Assembly: GCA_021797555.1 (NCBI GenBank) | Contig: JAJZZM010000001.1 | Span: 1-64,000, forward strand | Direction of reading: 5' to 3' | Length of the DNA: 64,000 nucleotides | Origin: Thermoplasmata archaeon | GTDB taxonomy: Archaea; Thermoplasmatota; Thermoplasmata; Thermoplasmatales; Thermoplasmataceae | Shown here: positions 20,148 to 30,287 of the stretch, in pieces | How positions within the stretch are numbered: position 1 is the first letter of the stretch | How the letters are laid out: each line of letters starts with the position of its first letter | The notes under the pieces: generated by a model | Database searches by the model: none | Seen by the model: the letters and a program-made list of their open reading frames with translations, nothing else | Told to the model about the DNA's origin: nothing | Made by a program: the position numbers and the translations under genes

Positions 20148-21206
20148 TTGCAATATATAAACATGACATGTATATTAAATGCTGATGATGCACATTTGAA
20201 TGGTTCAATACATAAAGCAGCCTTAATGATAAAAAATGGCGGCACCGTTGTATTTCCAACAGAAACCGTATACGGCCTTGGCGCAGATGCATTCAACCCC
20301 GATGCCTGCAAGAAGATATACATGGCCAAGGATAGACCTGTAGACAACCCTTTAATCGTTCATATATCAAGTTTTGATATGCTAAATGATGTTGCCTATA
20401 TTGATGATGATTTATTGAATAAAATGAAAAGTATATGGCCATCCCCATTGACATTATTATTAAAAAAGAAAAATAATGTTCCTGATATAGTTACTTCTGG
20501 CCTGGATACTGTATGCATAAGATTCCCGGATAATAAAATAGCATTAAAATTGATAGATGAAGCAGGGCCTATAGCAGCTCCAAGTGCCAATCTGGCAACA
20601 AAGCCAAGCATAGTTGATTCCGAAACTGCAATAAAGGAATTGAATAACCGCGTGGATGCAATAATAGATGCTGGAAGGGTTAAATATGGCGTAGAATCCA
20701 CAATTATCGACTGCACAAAAAAGCCTTACGAACTGTTAAGGCCCGGAGCATTTTCACTTGAGGATGCCATATCAATTCTGGGCAATGTACATGCAAGCGA
20801 ATACGTCGAGGGCTACAATGAATCCAAAATAGCCTTGACACCGGGATTGAAATACAGGCATTATGCACCGTCAAAAAAACTATTTTTAATTGAAAATGAA
20901 AATGAATTTATAAAATTTATATCATCAGATAAATCAAAGGATTTCCTTGCATTGTGCTCATATGACAATGCAAAATATGCCAGGTATGATAAGATAATTC
21001 TTGGAAAGGATATATATGAAACTGCACATAATTTATTTTATGACTTCCGGCTGTTGGATAATTCAGATAAAAAATATGGGGTTATACAGTCCTTTGATGA
21101 GAAGGGCATTGGCCTGGCCGTAATGAATAGAATAAGAAAAGCAAGTTTTATGGCAGTAAAGGATAAAGAAAATATAGGTAAAATAAATATGGCTTTATAT
21201 GAATGA
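20148..21206 (+). CDS. Threonylcarbamoyl-AMP synthase, Sua5/YrdC family
   Basis: GGTVVFPTETVYGLGADAFNPDACKKIYMAKDRPVDNPLIVHI; PSANLATKPS; C-terminal PGLKYRHYAPSKKLFL Sua5 domain. Confidence 0.92.
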   Translation: MQYINMTCILNADDAHLNGSIHKAALMIKNGGTVVFPTETVYGLGADAFNPDACKKIYMAKDRPVDNPLIVHISSFDMLNDVAYIDDDLLNKMKSIWPSPLTLLLKKKNNVPDIVTSGLDTVCIRFPDNKIALKLIDEAGPIAAPSANLATKPSIVDSETAIKELNNRVDAIIDAGRVKYGVESTIIDCTKKPYELLRPGAFSLEDAISILGNVHASEYVEGYNESKIALTPGLKYRHYAPSKKLFLIENENEFIKFISSDKSKDFLALCSYDNAKYARYDKIILGKDIYETAHNLFYDFRLLDNSDKKYGVIQSFDEKGIGLAVMNRIRKASFMAVKDKENIGKINMALYE

Positions 21207-22116
21207 AAATAATTATAAAATTAACTGGGAATTAATACTTAAAAGGGAAATAGATTATCTATCAAAGAAATTCCCTGACCTTGACGTTAAAAATAATTAT
21301 CAGAATATAATAGACCTATTAAACAATAATAAAATAAAATATAAAATAATGTTAAATAAAAATGATTTTATAGGTTATGCATACATAATGGATTCAGTAG
21401 AGAAAAGTGATAGGTTATATGCCGATATAGGCTTTATATCATCCAAAAAAATTAATGAAGTAAGATTGAAGGAATTTTTCGACTGGATAGCTGATATTGC
21501 AAAAAAATCAGGTAAAAAATTAATGTTAAATCCTGTATTTAATGGAAATGACCTGACTGAAAAATATTTAGAAAACATTGGATTCAAAAAAATAGTAAGA
21601 AAAAGAATGGTTATTGATTTAAATGAATATAAATATAACAGTATTGAAATAAATTATAATATTTCAGGCATAAAGGACATCAATGAAGACCTATATGCAG
21701 ATGCCGAATATGAATCGTTTAAGTATACCCCGGACAAAATATTGTTCAGCAATAAAAGGGAGGACAGATTAAAATCGGTACATAGTTTATTTGATGGTGA
21801 ATATGGGGAAATATTAAATGAAGCATCATTAATAATTAAAAATAAGGGCAGGATAATTGCAGCCCTGATATCCGCACAGCTTGGCTTTGACAGGGCATTT
21901 ATTGTTTCATTGTTTGTAAAGCGCGAATACAGGAAAAAAGGCATTGGAAAGTATTTATTATTATCCGCGCTTAATAGGTTAAAGGCTTTATCATTCCATT
22001 ATGTTTTTTTATGGGTAAACAATGAAAATTTTGCAAAGGACTTTTATTTAAAAAACGGATTCAAACTTGATAATTATCCTGAGGAGATTATTTATTACTT
22101 AAATTATAAAAAATAA
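21199..22116 (+). CDS. GNAT-family N-acetyltransferase
   Basis: AFIVSLFVKREYRKKGIGKYLLLSALNRLKAL...LWVNNENFAKDFYLKNGFK. Confidence 0.8.
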   Translation: MNENNYKINWELILKREIDYLSKKFPDLDVKNNYQNIIDLLNNNKIKYKIMLNKNDFIGYAYIMDSVEKSDRLYADIGFISSKKINEVRLKEFFDWIADIAKKSGKKLMLNPVFNGNDLTEKYLENIGFKKIVRKRMVIDLNEYKYNSIEINYNISGIKDINEDLYADAEYESFKYTPDKILFSNKREDRLKSVHSLFDGEYGEILNEASLIIKNKGRIIAALISAQLGFDRAFIVSLFVKREYRKKGIGKYLLLSALNRLKALSFHYVFLWVNNENFAKDFYLKNGFKLDNYPEEIIYYLNYKK

Positions 22117-22150
22117 CTAAAATTTAAATTCATATAATAATTATCCTGCT

Positions 22151-23092
22151 ATGATAAAAAATATAATATATCTAATTTTGTTCATTATCCCTTTAATATA
22201 TGTTTTACTTAAGGACCGTGAATTGTTCCAGTTAAAATTAATAGCATCAATACCAATATTATTAATAACATTCTATTTTTTAAGGACTCTGATATTTTTG
22301 CCTATATATATATTTTCATTAATAACAGCAACGTATCTGTATACAATATTTTTTTATATACCATTCTTCATAGACCTTGGTTTTATTGTATATTCATTAT
22401 TATTCCATATACTACCGATGAAATATTTACTATTTTCCATATCAATAGCAATATTATTATCAATGTTTCTTGATAAGAATATGGAATCATATGCAAGAAC
22501 AAACAACGATAAAAAAGGCAAAAACATTAAAAAGGAATTTTACAGGGATTACTTCCAGATAGGGACCGGCGTTATAACAATACTGGTTTTTTTGTATTTC
22601 GGGGCCAATGCTAAAATTATTATTCTTTTTTCAATATTAATGATATATTTATTCGGCAATATGCTGTATTTACATGGACAGAATAAGATAGCATACCTTG
22701 TTTATAAAATGGAGAGGGATGATACAAAGCTTGGCCTCGGGTCCATGTATCTTGCATCCGGCTTCATGCTTGTTCTTGCCTTTGTGAATTCTTTATCTTT
22801 AATACTTTTATCGGCATTTATATTAATGATCGGCGATTCACTGGCCACAATATTTGGAATGAAAATAAGGAGCAAAAAATTATTTTATAATAAAAAGAAG
22901 TCCATAGCAGGTTTTGCTTTTATGCTCATACCATCAATAATATTTGGCGTATTCTTTATATTATACTATTATTCCATAATTTACTCATTGATAGGAACTA
23001 TTTCCGAATCATTATCGAATAGAATTGCGGACGATAATATCACAATACCTGTTTCAATAGTTTTGATACATTTTATTATAACAGTATTATAA
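22151..23092 (+). CDS. Polytopic membrane protein, dolichol kinase/CDP-DAG synthase-like
   Basis: LMIGDSLATIFGMKIRSKKLFYNKKKSIAGFAFML resembles the SEC59/VTE5/CdsA C-terminal motif. Confidence 0.55.
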   Translation: MIKNIIYLILFIIPLIYVLLKDRELFQLKLIASIPILLITFYFLRTLIFLPIYIFSLITATYLYTIFFYIPFFIDLGFIVYSLLFHILPMKYLLFSISIAILLSMFLDKNMESYARTNNDKKGKNIKKEFYRDYFQIGTGVITILVFLYFGANAKIIILFSILMIYLFGNMLYLHGQNKIAYLVYKMERDDTKLGLGSMYLASGFMLVLAFVNSLSLILLSAFILMIGDSLATIFGMKIRSKKLFYNKKKSIAGFAFMLIPSIIFGVFFILYYYSIIYSLIGTISESLSNRIADDNITIPVSIVLIHFIITVL

Positions 23093-23142
23093 ATTAATTT
23101 TAACCATGATATTTAATTTAAAATTAAAAAAATTATTATAAA

Positions 23143-23427
23143 TCACTGTGATATAAATTTATACATAAAGGATATCCCGATCAATCCTATGATGTTTATT
23201 ATCAACAGTGGCAGTGATACGTCCAGGCCCAGAAATCTTGAAAAGCTGTAATATATATACAGTGTCATTACGCTCTGTACCATAAATATAAAAATGAATA
23301 CAAATATCTGGTTATACAATTTTATTCCCGTTTTTTTGTAATGCCTTACATAGCTAAGGCTAAGCATTAGAAATAATATAAATTCGATTGCAATTATTCC
23401 CATATTTGTTATCCATACATATTCCAT
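23143..23427 (-). CDS. Small membrane protein, 94 aa
   Basis: Three hydrophobic segments. Confidence 0.5.
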   Translation of the reverse strand: MEYVWITNMGIIAIEFILFLMLSLSYVRHYKKTGIKLYNQIFVFIFIFMVQSVMTLYIYYSFSRFLGLDVSLPLLIINIIGLIGISFMYKFISQ

Positions 23428-23495
23428 TGTATACCCTATATATTTTTATTATTAAATCTTATTATTAAAATAAATAAAAAATAAAATTATTTGAT

Positions 23496-24956
23496 TTATT
23501 CCAGTTTTGTTATGTTGCCTGAACCTATTATATGGAATGTTTCATTGACAATTTTATAGTTGTTTTCTCCTGTGTGCATATTGAATCCGGAATTATAATA
23601 TGTTATCGAATATGTTGTGTTTATATACTGGAAATAGTGTGTTGTTGCATTCTGTACTATAAACTGTGTGAAACTTGCTGTTACAGTTGCGGTATTGCCA
23701 TTTATTGCTATTAACGGATTATTTGTTGTGCCTGTTGATGCATAGAACCATACTGCCTGCCATGCAGTGAAGAATTTGTTCCATGTGGAGTTTATTGCTG
23801 CATAGCCATTATATATTCCATTTAATGGGCCGCCTATCCAGTGCAGTGTTGCATTGTTATCATATTCTCCCATTATTAATGTTAGATTTTCTATTGCTAT
23901 CTGATTCCAGTGCTGCAATGACAGTGCATTTATTTCATTGTATTCAACAAATTCCTGTGCAAATGATATATATCCTGATCCTGTTATATGCCATATTTCA
24001 TTGTATATATGCCAGCTATTGTTTGAGAATGCCATATCCAGTGTATAGCTGATATTAAGGTACTCTACCTGTGATTGATTATTAAACGGTGTCAGTATAA
24101 ACTGGTTCATTGATGTTACATTTGCATAATTTCCATGCACGTTAACTGCCGGAGGCATCTCTGCATAGAACCATACCGCTGACCATAGAGTAAAGAATTT
24201 ATTCCATGTTGCTGTTATGCTGCTTACACCGGAATATGTCCCTGTTAATGGGCCGCCTATCCAGTGCAGTGTTGCGTTGCTAGCATACTGTGGTGCCAGT
24301 AATGATGAATTTTCTATTGTTATATCATTCCAGTGCGAAAATGCTGCCTCCAGTGCCGCATCGGATCTTAATTGATCTACATGTGCTGCAGTGTAAGATA
24401 TTGCACCTGCTCCTGTTATATGCCATATTTCATGGTCTATTAACCATTTTCCATGCATAAACATAAAGTCTAATGTATAACTTACATTCAGGTACTGAAC
24501 CTCCTTAGGATCTGCGAAACTTGTTAAAACAAACTGGTTTGCCGATGTTACAACAGAGCTGTTTCCATGTACATCAACCGTTGGCGGTGCCGTTGCATAG
24601 AACCATACTGCCGACCATAGAGCAAAGAACTTAGTCCATGTTGCATTTATCTGTGATATCCCGGAATATGTCCCTGTCAATGGGCCACCGACCCAGTTCA
24701 GTGTTGCATTATTTGTATATCCTGCAGAAACAAGGCTTAAATTCTCTATTGTTATATTGTTCCAGTGTGCATATGCAGCTTCCAAAACAGACGATGCTTT
24801 CTGATTATCGTATGCTTCCTCTGAGTTTTTTATCTGTGTGTTTTTATGTGCTATTGTTGAACTATCTACAGCATAAAATCCTATAAACAGCCCTGCAAAG
24901 ATTATTGTTAGGGCAACAAATATAGCCGCTATAATTTTCATATTCATATTAATCAA
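23496..24956 (-). CDS. Secreted/membrane-anchored protein with three tandem SnoaL/NTF2-like repeats
   Basis: N-terminal TM/signal; three ~140-150 aa repeats with shared HWNxIxIENxSL...NATLxWxGGPLxGxYxG...TWxKFFxxWxAVWFYA...EIWHITGxG. Confidence 0.75.
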   Translation of the reverse strand: MINMNMKIIAAIFVALTIIFAGLFIGFYAVDSSTIAHKNTQIKNSEEAYDNQKASSVLEAAYAHWNNITIENLSLVSAGYTNNATLNWVGGPLTGTYSGISQINATWTKFFALWSAVWFYATAPPTVDVHGNSSVVTSANQFVLTSFADPKEVQYLNVSYTLDFMFMHGKWLIDHEIWHITGAGAISYTAAHVDQLRSDAALEAAFSHWNDITIENSSLLAPQYASNATLHWIGGPLTGTYSGVSSITATWNKFFTLWSAVWFYAEMPPAVNVHGNYANVTSMNQFILTPFNNQSQVEYLNISYTLDMAFSNNSWHIYNEIWHITGSGYISFAQEFVEYNEINALSLQHWNQIAIENLTLIMGEYDNNATLHWIGGPLNGIYNGYAAINSTWNKFFTAWQAVWFYASTGTTNNPLIAINGNTATVTASFTQFIVQNATTHYFQYINTTYSITYYNSGFNMHTGENNYKIVNETFHIIGSGNITKLE

Positions 24957-24993
24957 TATGTAATTTAGAAAAAAAGTATTTAAGCATATTTCA

Positions 24994-25026
24994 AAATTAT
25001 ATACAAATTATATACAAATTATATAC
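24994..25026. repeat. Three tandem copies of 11-bp aaattatatac
   Basis: Direct inspection; upstream of the 24956 start. Confidence 0.85.
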
Positions 25027-25309
25027 AAATTTGTTTTATGATTAATTAAAATATTTTTAAACCTCAAATAGCTAATTCTCGGACAATATGCCATATTTAT
25101 TTTATATATCAGTGATTCAGACCTCAATCGAAAAGGATTAAATAAAGCCCGTATTAAATAAAAAATTAAAAACCAATATAATTATTATATTAATATGAAA
25201 ACATGGCTTTAATACTTTATTAAATAAGAACTTAAAAATATAATTAACTTTAATATATTTATGTAATTTATATTAAAATATATATACTGTAATGTATTTT
25301 GGATATAAG

Positions 25310-25382
25310 GCGAGTGTGGTGTAGTCTGGTAACACGCGACCTTGCCAAGGTCATGCCCCGGGTCCAAATCCCGGCTCTCGCA
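25310..25382 (+). tRNA. tRNA-Gly (GCC)
   Basis: GCGAGTGTGGTGTAGTCTGGTAACACGCGACCTTGCCAAGGTCATGCCCCGGGTCCAAATCCCGGCTCTCGCA; anticodon loop UUGCCAA; T-stem CCGGG/CCCGG. Confidence 0.88.
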
Positions 25383-25742
25383 TTATTTGTTTTTTGATTC
25401 CATTTTCTTTACGATTAATTTTAAGCCTGTCCTGCCTGTAACAAGAACCTTGTCATATTTTTTTATGTCCTCATCGCCCTTATTGATGACCTCCCATGAA
25501 ACGCCATCCAGTGTTATAAATCCGGATCCGTTTTTCACAATATCCTTGGATGCTGTGCCAATAGAATTTAGAAGTGATTCATAACCTGTGTATTTTTTTC
25601 GCCTCTGTGATGATATTATTGCGTGTACATAGTATATAATTACAGTAACAATAAGAAGGAATGCGGCAAGACTTATAGAAAAAACTATTACAAACATTGA
25701 TAAAAAGTAAACGCTGTCCATACCGAATAAATTCATAAACAT
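25383..25742 (-). CDS. NfeD-like membrane protein with OB-fold C-terminus
   Basis: TM segment followed by LLNSIGTASKDIVKNGSGFITLDGVSWEVINKGDEDIKKYDKVLVTGRTGLKLIVK. Confidence 0.75.
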   Translation of the reverse strand: MFMNLFGMDSVYFLSMFVIVFSISLAAFLLIVTVIIYYVHAIISSQRRKKYTGYESLLNSIGTASKDIVKNGSGFITLDGVSWEVINKGDEDIKKYDKVLVTGRTGLKLIVKKMESKNK

Positions 25743-25778
25743 ATATACATAATTATTTTCATTATTAATAAGTTTTTA

Positions 25779-26387
25779 TCACTGGTACATATTTTTTGGA
25801 ACACCGTCATCGTTGAGCACCTGGCTTATAAGTTTATCTGCATCTTCGTCCCTTAAGCCAATCGTTGTTTTCAGGTAATTTTTAATTTCTTCCCTGGTTT
25901 TACCCTGGTTTAGCATATCCTTTATCATCGTATATGTCCTCTCCACAATCTGCTGGTTGAATTCATCCTGAAGTTTCAGTGCCTGAACCATCAAATAGAA
26001 TGCTGTAATTAAGGTATTCAATGCGGTATTTAGATCATCCTTTGTCAGTGAATCTACTGTAAAATCCTCCCTTGCCACTATTTCCTCATTTATGCCATCA
26101 AGCATGAATTTGACTAATTCAACACGCTGATTCAGTATTAATAAGGTTCTGTATATTGTCAACCTCGGCTGATTTTCTATTGTTGCCGTTTCAATGCCTG
26201 TCCTTACAAGCAAATGCATTGTATTTTTATTATCTTCAAAATTTAAGAATAATACAAATGGTATTTTATCATTCTGCAATAATGTATAGCCGCCTGCATT
26301 TGTTAAATTCCATTTTAAATCAATCAATGCCTGTGATTTTTCATCCCCGGTTTTAAACCAGCCCATTATATCGTCAATTGTTGCCAT
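25779..26387 (-). CDS. Conserved-looking hypothetical protein, 202 aa
   Basis: Intact soluble ORF next to the RPA operon. Confidence 0.55.
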   Translation of the reverse strand: MATIDDIMGWFKTGDEKSQALIDLKWNLTNAGGYTLLQNDKIPFVLFLNFEDNKNTMHLLVRTGIETATIENQPRLTIYRTLLILNQRVELVKFMLDGINEEIVAREDFTVDSLTKDDLNTALNTLITAFYLMVQALKLQDEFNQQIVERTYTMIKDMLNQGKTREEIKNYLKTTIGLRDEDADKLISQVLNDDGVPKNMYQ

Positions 26388-26439
26388 ATATTATAATAAC
26401 ATAAATATATTTAAAATATTAGTTTATAGAATATAAAAA

Positions 26440-27291
26440 TTATAATGCCTTGTATCTTTTTAAGGACACCTCGTATATATCACCATTTGATCCGAGGACG
26501 TTTAAAATTTCATCCAGTTTATCACGGTTTATTCCGGCATTTGATGCTGCAATAACTATATCATCATATTTGCATCCCGGGCCGAAGTCATTATTTTTTA
26601 TATAATCGAGAACAAAACTGTCAAGGTTTAATGTCACTGTACTCCCGTTATTAACAGTTTCTTCTGCATTGCTTTCCTCAGGAGTTTCATAATTTATTGA
26701 TGATATTGTATTCAAATATGATGCATAATCATAATCCTTATAATATTTTTTAGACCTTATTGCATCTGCTGCTTCATCCTCTGTATAACCAAGTTTTACC
26801 AATGTTTCTTCCGTTGCGTTTTCATCCTTGTGTGCCTCCGTAATTGCATATATTTTCCTTTTTGATACATATGCTGTTCTGATGCCCCAGAAAAATCTTT
26901 CCAGCTCTGATATTTGCCTTATCATTTCCGGATTTATTGAGAAATAAAAAATACCCTCATCGTTTTTAAATGAACTGCTCTTGCCCATAACAACCACTGT
27001 ATCATTTACGTTGAATTTATCCATTTCTTCTGCTATTTCACTGCTGAACCCTGTTTTAAACCCGGTAAGGTAAAATGACCCTATATAATCCATAACAGTA
27101 ATTTTCACCATTTTGTCATCGCTATTTTTATATGTAATTTTGCCTGTTATTAAAACCCTTTTTAACTTTGTGCCCAATGGTGTTATTATGTATGGTCTTT
27201 TATCCTCGCCTTCCAGTATATTTGAATCTTTCAACTCCCTGGAGAATACCCAGTAAGAGTTTTCCCTTTTTACATATGCCATTTTAATCAC
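26440..27291 (-). CDS. RPA-associated protein (COG3390-like, OB fold)
   Basis: YVKRENSYWVFSRELKDSN...GTKLKRVLITGKIT; 8-nt overlap with the upstream RPA gene. Confidence 0.75.
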   Translation of the reverse strand: MIKMAYVKRENSYWVFSRELKDSNILEGEDKRPYIITPLGTKLKRVLITGKITYKNSDDKMVKITVMDYIGSFYLTGFKTGFSSEIAEEMDKFNVNDTVVVMGKSSSFKNDEGIFYFSINPEMIRQISELERFFWGIRTAYVSKRKIYAITEAHKDENATEETLVKLGYTEDEAADAIRSKKYYKDYDYASYLNTISSINYETPEESNAEETVNNGSTVTLNLDSFVLDYIKNNDFGPGCKYDDIVIAASNAGINRDKLDEILNVLGSNGDIYEVSLKRYKAL

Positions 27292-28345
27292 CTGAATTAT
27301 TCAATATAATATCATTTTTTATGTCTGCCTCGGTTATATTATTAATAGTGTTGACCCTTGCAGATAATTCATTATCATTTTTTATAAAATCCACATTCAT
27401 TTTAACTGCGTGCCCATATAAATTATCATTTAATTTTGTGTATATATCCCCGGCGTATTTTGCAATTTCATCATTTTTAATATTTAAAAATGGCAGTATT
27501 GCATTTTTGCCTGCGATGCACTGCAAATATTTTGTACCGTCATCTACTGTGAAATATGAAAATATATCCAGAATTGTTTTTGCATCGGGATGATCCGGGC
27601 ATACACCTGTTGTCAAGGGTTTATTGCAGACGGAACATTTTTTTATTATACCGCTTTTTGTACCCAGGGTGATTATAAATCCCATTATGTTTATACTCCC
27701 TGCCGGGTTTGTTATTTCTGCTATTTTATAATTCCTTTCAAAATTTATATTTTCATCATTAACTAAAAATACCTCTGTTTTGTCACCTATTGATAATTCC
27801 ATCTGTTTATTAAATTCGGAGACCTTTGCACCCTTTATTTTATAGATTTTCCCATTTTCAAGTTCCTTTCCGAATGATGATAATCTTACCCTTGATGTGT
27901 CATCCTCTATAAAACCATTATATATTACCAAAAGCCTGCCATCCTTATTGTATTCCTTTTTGGCCATGCCAGTAACCTTTCCTGTTACCGAAACAAATGG
28001 CTCTTTTAAGGATATGTCCTGCAATTTTTTTTCCCTGTACGTATTTTTTACGTCCATGCTTTCTCCGGGCTTTAGAATAATTTCTGTTTTTGAATCAAAA
28101 TACAGCCTGATCCTGCCATTATATTCCTTAGACCTTGCATATTTTATTTCAACAACGTCACCGGTTTTTATAGGTGCAGGGAATTCCCACGCAGTGTAAG
28201 ATAAAACACCGGTTTCATCGCCAACTAAACCGTAATGATATATTGTATTGCCCTTTGAAGTTGTAACCTCACGTTTATCTACAGAGAGTATTTTGACCTT
28301 TAGATCAATATTATTATTTTCATTTAATATTTCATCTATTTTCAT
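27284..28345 (-). CDS. Replication factor A, multiple OB folds with zinc finger
   Basis: OB-fold repeats; GIIKKCSVCNKPLTTGVCPDHPD zinc motif. Confidence 0.85.
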   Translation of the reverse strand: MKIDEILNENNNIDLKVKILSVDKREVTTSKGNTIYHYGLVGDETGVLSYTAWEFPAPIKTGDVVEIKYARSKEYNGRIRLYFDSKTEIILKPGESMDVKNTYREKKLQDISLKEPFVSVTGKVTGMAKKEYNKDGRLLVIYNGFIEDDTSRVRLSSFGKELENGKIYKIKGAKVSEFNKQMELSIGDKTEVFLVNDENINFERNYKIAEITNPAGSINIMGFIITLGTKSGIIKKCSVCNKPLTTGVCPDHPDAKTILDIFSYFTVDDGTKYLQCIAGKNAILPFLNIKNDEIAKYAGDIYTKLNDNLYGHAVKMNVDFIKNDNELSARVNTINNITEADIKNDIILNNSGD

Positions 28346-28689
28346 AATATCAATATTATTAAACTTTATTTAATGTTTTTTTATTTTAATTTTTTTGAGC
28401 CAACTTATAATAAAGGGTTGAAACTCTAAATGGTTTATTGAATCCACCAACTTATATTCCATTCCATGATGTTGTTATAGCTAAAGGCATGGATTCCATA
28501 TAATCCACAGAATGGTTAAAAATCATTATAATCATTTATCAAACATGAAATATTTTTTAATGTTAATAATATTTTAGGATGCCCAAACGGTCGATGATAA
28601 ATGTCTCATGAACCGGAAAATCATAACACTTGTCTAACATTTTATCAAAGTTTGGATAGTCTATATTAAAAATATATTGTTAGATATTT

Positions 28690-29705
28690 TTATTCTGCCT
28701 CAAGTTTTGCCTTTAATTCTTTCATTTTAGCTGTTTCTTTTACAGTGAATGTTAGAATAATAGCAACCACCACCATGGTAGTATCGAAGAGATATGATAT
28801 TCTCCAAGAGGAAATTACGGCAAGAGAGAGCATAATAGTGGGACCAAAAGCCAATGCAAGTGCTATAAAGCTAAACTGTAATCCCAATGCCCTTCCTAGA
28901 ACAGCTTTTCCGAAATATTCAGCTGTATACGAGAAGAATGGTGGGAAGTACAGAAGTATACCAAAAAATCCGATTGCTGTTATTGGTAGTATTACATCGG
29001 CTGACACACCGGGATCTACAAAAACTAGAGGTATAGTTGCTACAAGGCTAACAATCACCCCTATTTTCATGATTAATAGTTTATTATATCTTAATGTCAA
29101 TATACCACTTACCACGGCACCTAGAAATCCAGCAAAATATGTTATGGTTGTGAAAAGGCCAAGAGTTGATATAGAATATAACAGGTAATCAGAGAAATAT
29201 GTAGGTAGTACCTCAGAATAACTAGCCCATACAAGGTTCATAACACCAATTCCAAGAATTAATCCAAGGTTTTCCTTACTGCTAAATAAATATTTAAAAG
29301 CCTGCTTAAATGTTATAGAATTGGACCCTTTAATTTTATTAGTTATAGAATCGAGAGGGACGTGTCTTTTTATGGCCATATCTAAATCTTCCTGTGATAC
29401 TAATCCGGATTGTAGTTCATCCTTATATATTATCCTCAATTCATCCATTGTTATCAACCTTGATTGTTCTGGCCTATCATAAATGAAAATTATCCACAGT
29501 ATTATTAACGGAATAGAAAATATAGCAAAAAGCAGGAAAACATCATGGAAGTTATCATGGTAAAATAACAGTAGTGGTATAGCAACTGCTGGGGCAAGAA
29601 AAGTAAAGAAAGGTGATGCCGAATTTGTGACACCTGCACCAAGCCCCCTCTCATGTTTACCAAACCAATTTCCAGTTAATTTGTATACTACTGTATTTGT
29701 GAGCT
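28690..29705 (-). pseudogene. 5'-truncated MFS transporter
   Basis: ORF 28690-29457 continues open upstream without a start as ...TNTVVYKLTGNWFGKHERGLGAGVTNSASPFFTFLAPAVAIPLLL...IYDRPEQSRLITMDEL, cut off at about 29705. Confidence 0.7.
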
Positions 29706-29708
29706 ACC

Positions 29709-29867
29709 TCATGCCAAGGCGATGAGGCTTCCTGATTCATGGACCATGCTTACCCTTACATACGAACTTATATTTAATCCTTCAAGGGCAGAGGCATCAA
29801 TCTCCACAGGCGTATATTCCCTTAAGCGCTCCGCAGGTATTTTATTTATAAGAGCTGAAGCCTTAAT
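29709..29867 (-). mobile_element. 3' remnant of a TnpB-like (IS200/IS605-type) gene
   Basis: Minus-strand frame KASALINKIPAERLREYTPVEIDASALEGLNISSYVRVSMVHESGSLIALA*, resembling TnpB C-termini. Confidence 0.45.
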
Positions 29868-29884
29868 TTAAGAGCTTCTATTAT

Positions 29885-30060
29885 TTCTCTTATTATTATT
29901 GTTATTAAAATATATTATATAAATATTTTTATCCCAGAAATTCATCCACATCATAAACTCAGTGGCTTTCTTTCTGGTATGTTGATTTGTAAAGGATTCA
30001 AAAACTCCGAAAACTATAATTGCCGAAGCAAGTTCAAGGTATGTAGAAGATAATCCGATA
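29885..30060 (-). mobile_element. C-terminal relic of a DDE-type transposase
   Basis: Minus-strand frame GLSSTYLELASAIIVFGVFESFTNQHTRKKATEFMMWMNFWDKNIYII...; a related decayed block lies at about 57208-57270. Confidence 0.4.
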
Positions 30061-30287
30061 CAAACAGTTATGACTGTAACAGTAAATATACTTATTTATA
30101 TTTAAGATGAATTATTTATATCTCCTAGGTTTTGTTTAAACTATAATAACCATAACATTTTACATTATCTATTATTAAATATTTAGAAGTGTATATTTTT
30201 ATTTCTGTAATTGATACAAAAATGGAAATAGAAATTATTAATGGGAGGCAATTAACTAAAATTAGGCACAAATCTATTTATAATTAA

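Noticed and set aside
24994-25026. Short tandem repeats considered as a CRISPR array
   Set aside because: Contiguous 11-bp units with no spacers and no cas genes in the window
28380-28690. Possible decayed gene (minus strand IDYPNFDKMLDKCYDFPVHETFIIDRLGILKYY*)
   Set aside because: Too short to assign to a family by eye; not reported as a feature
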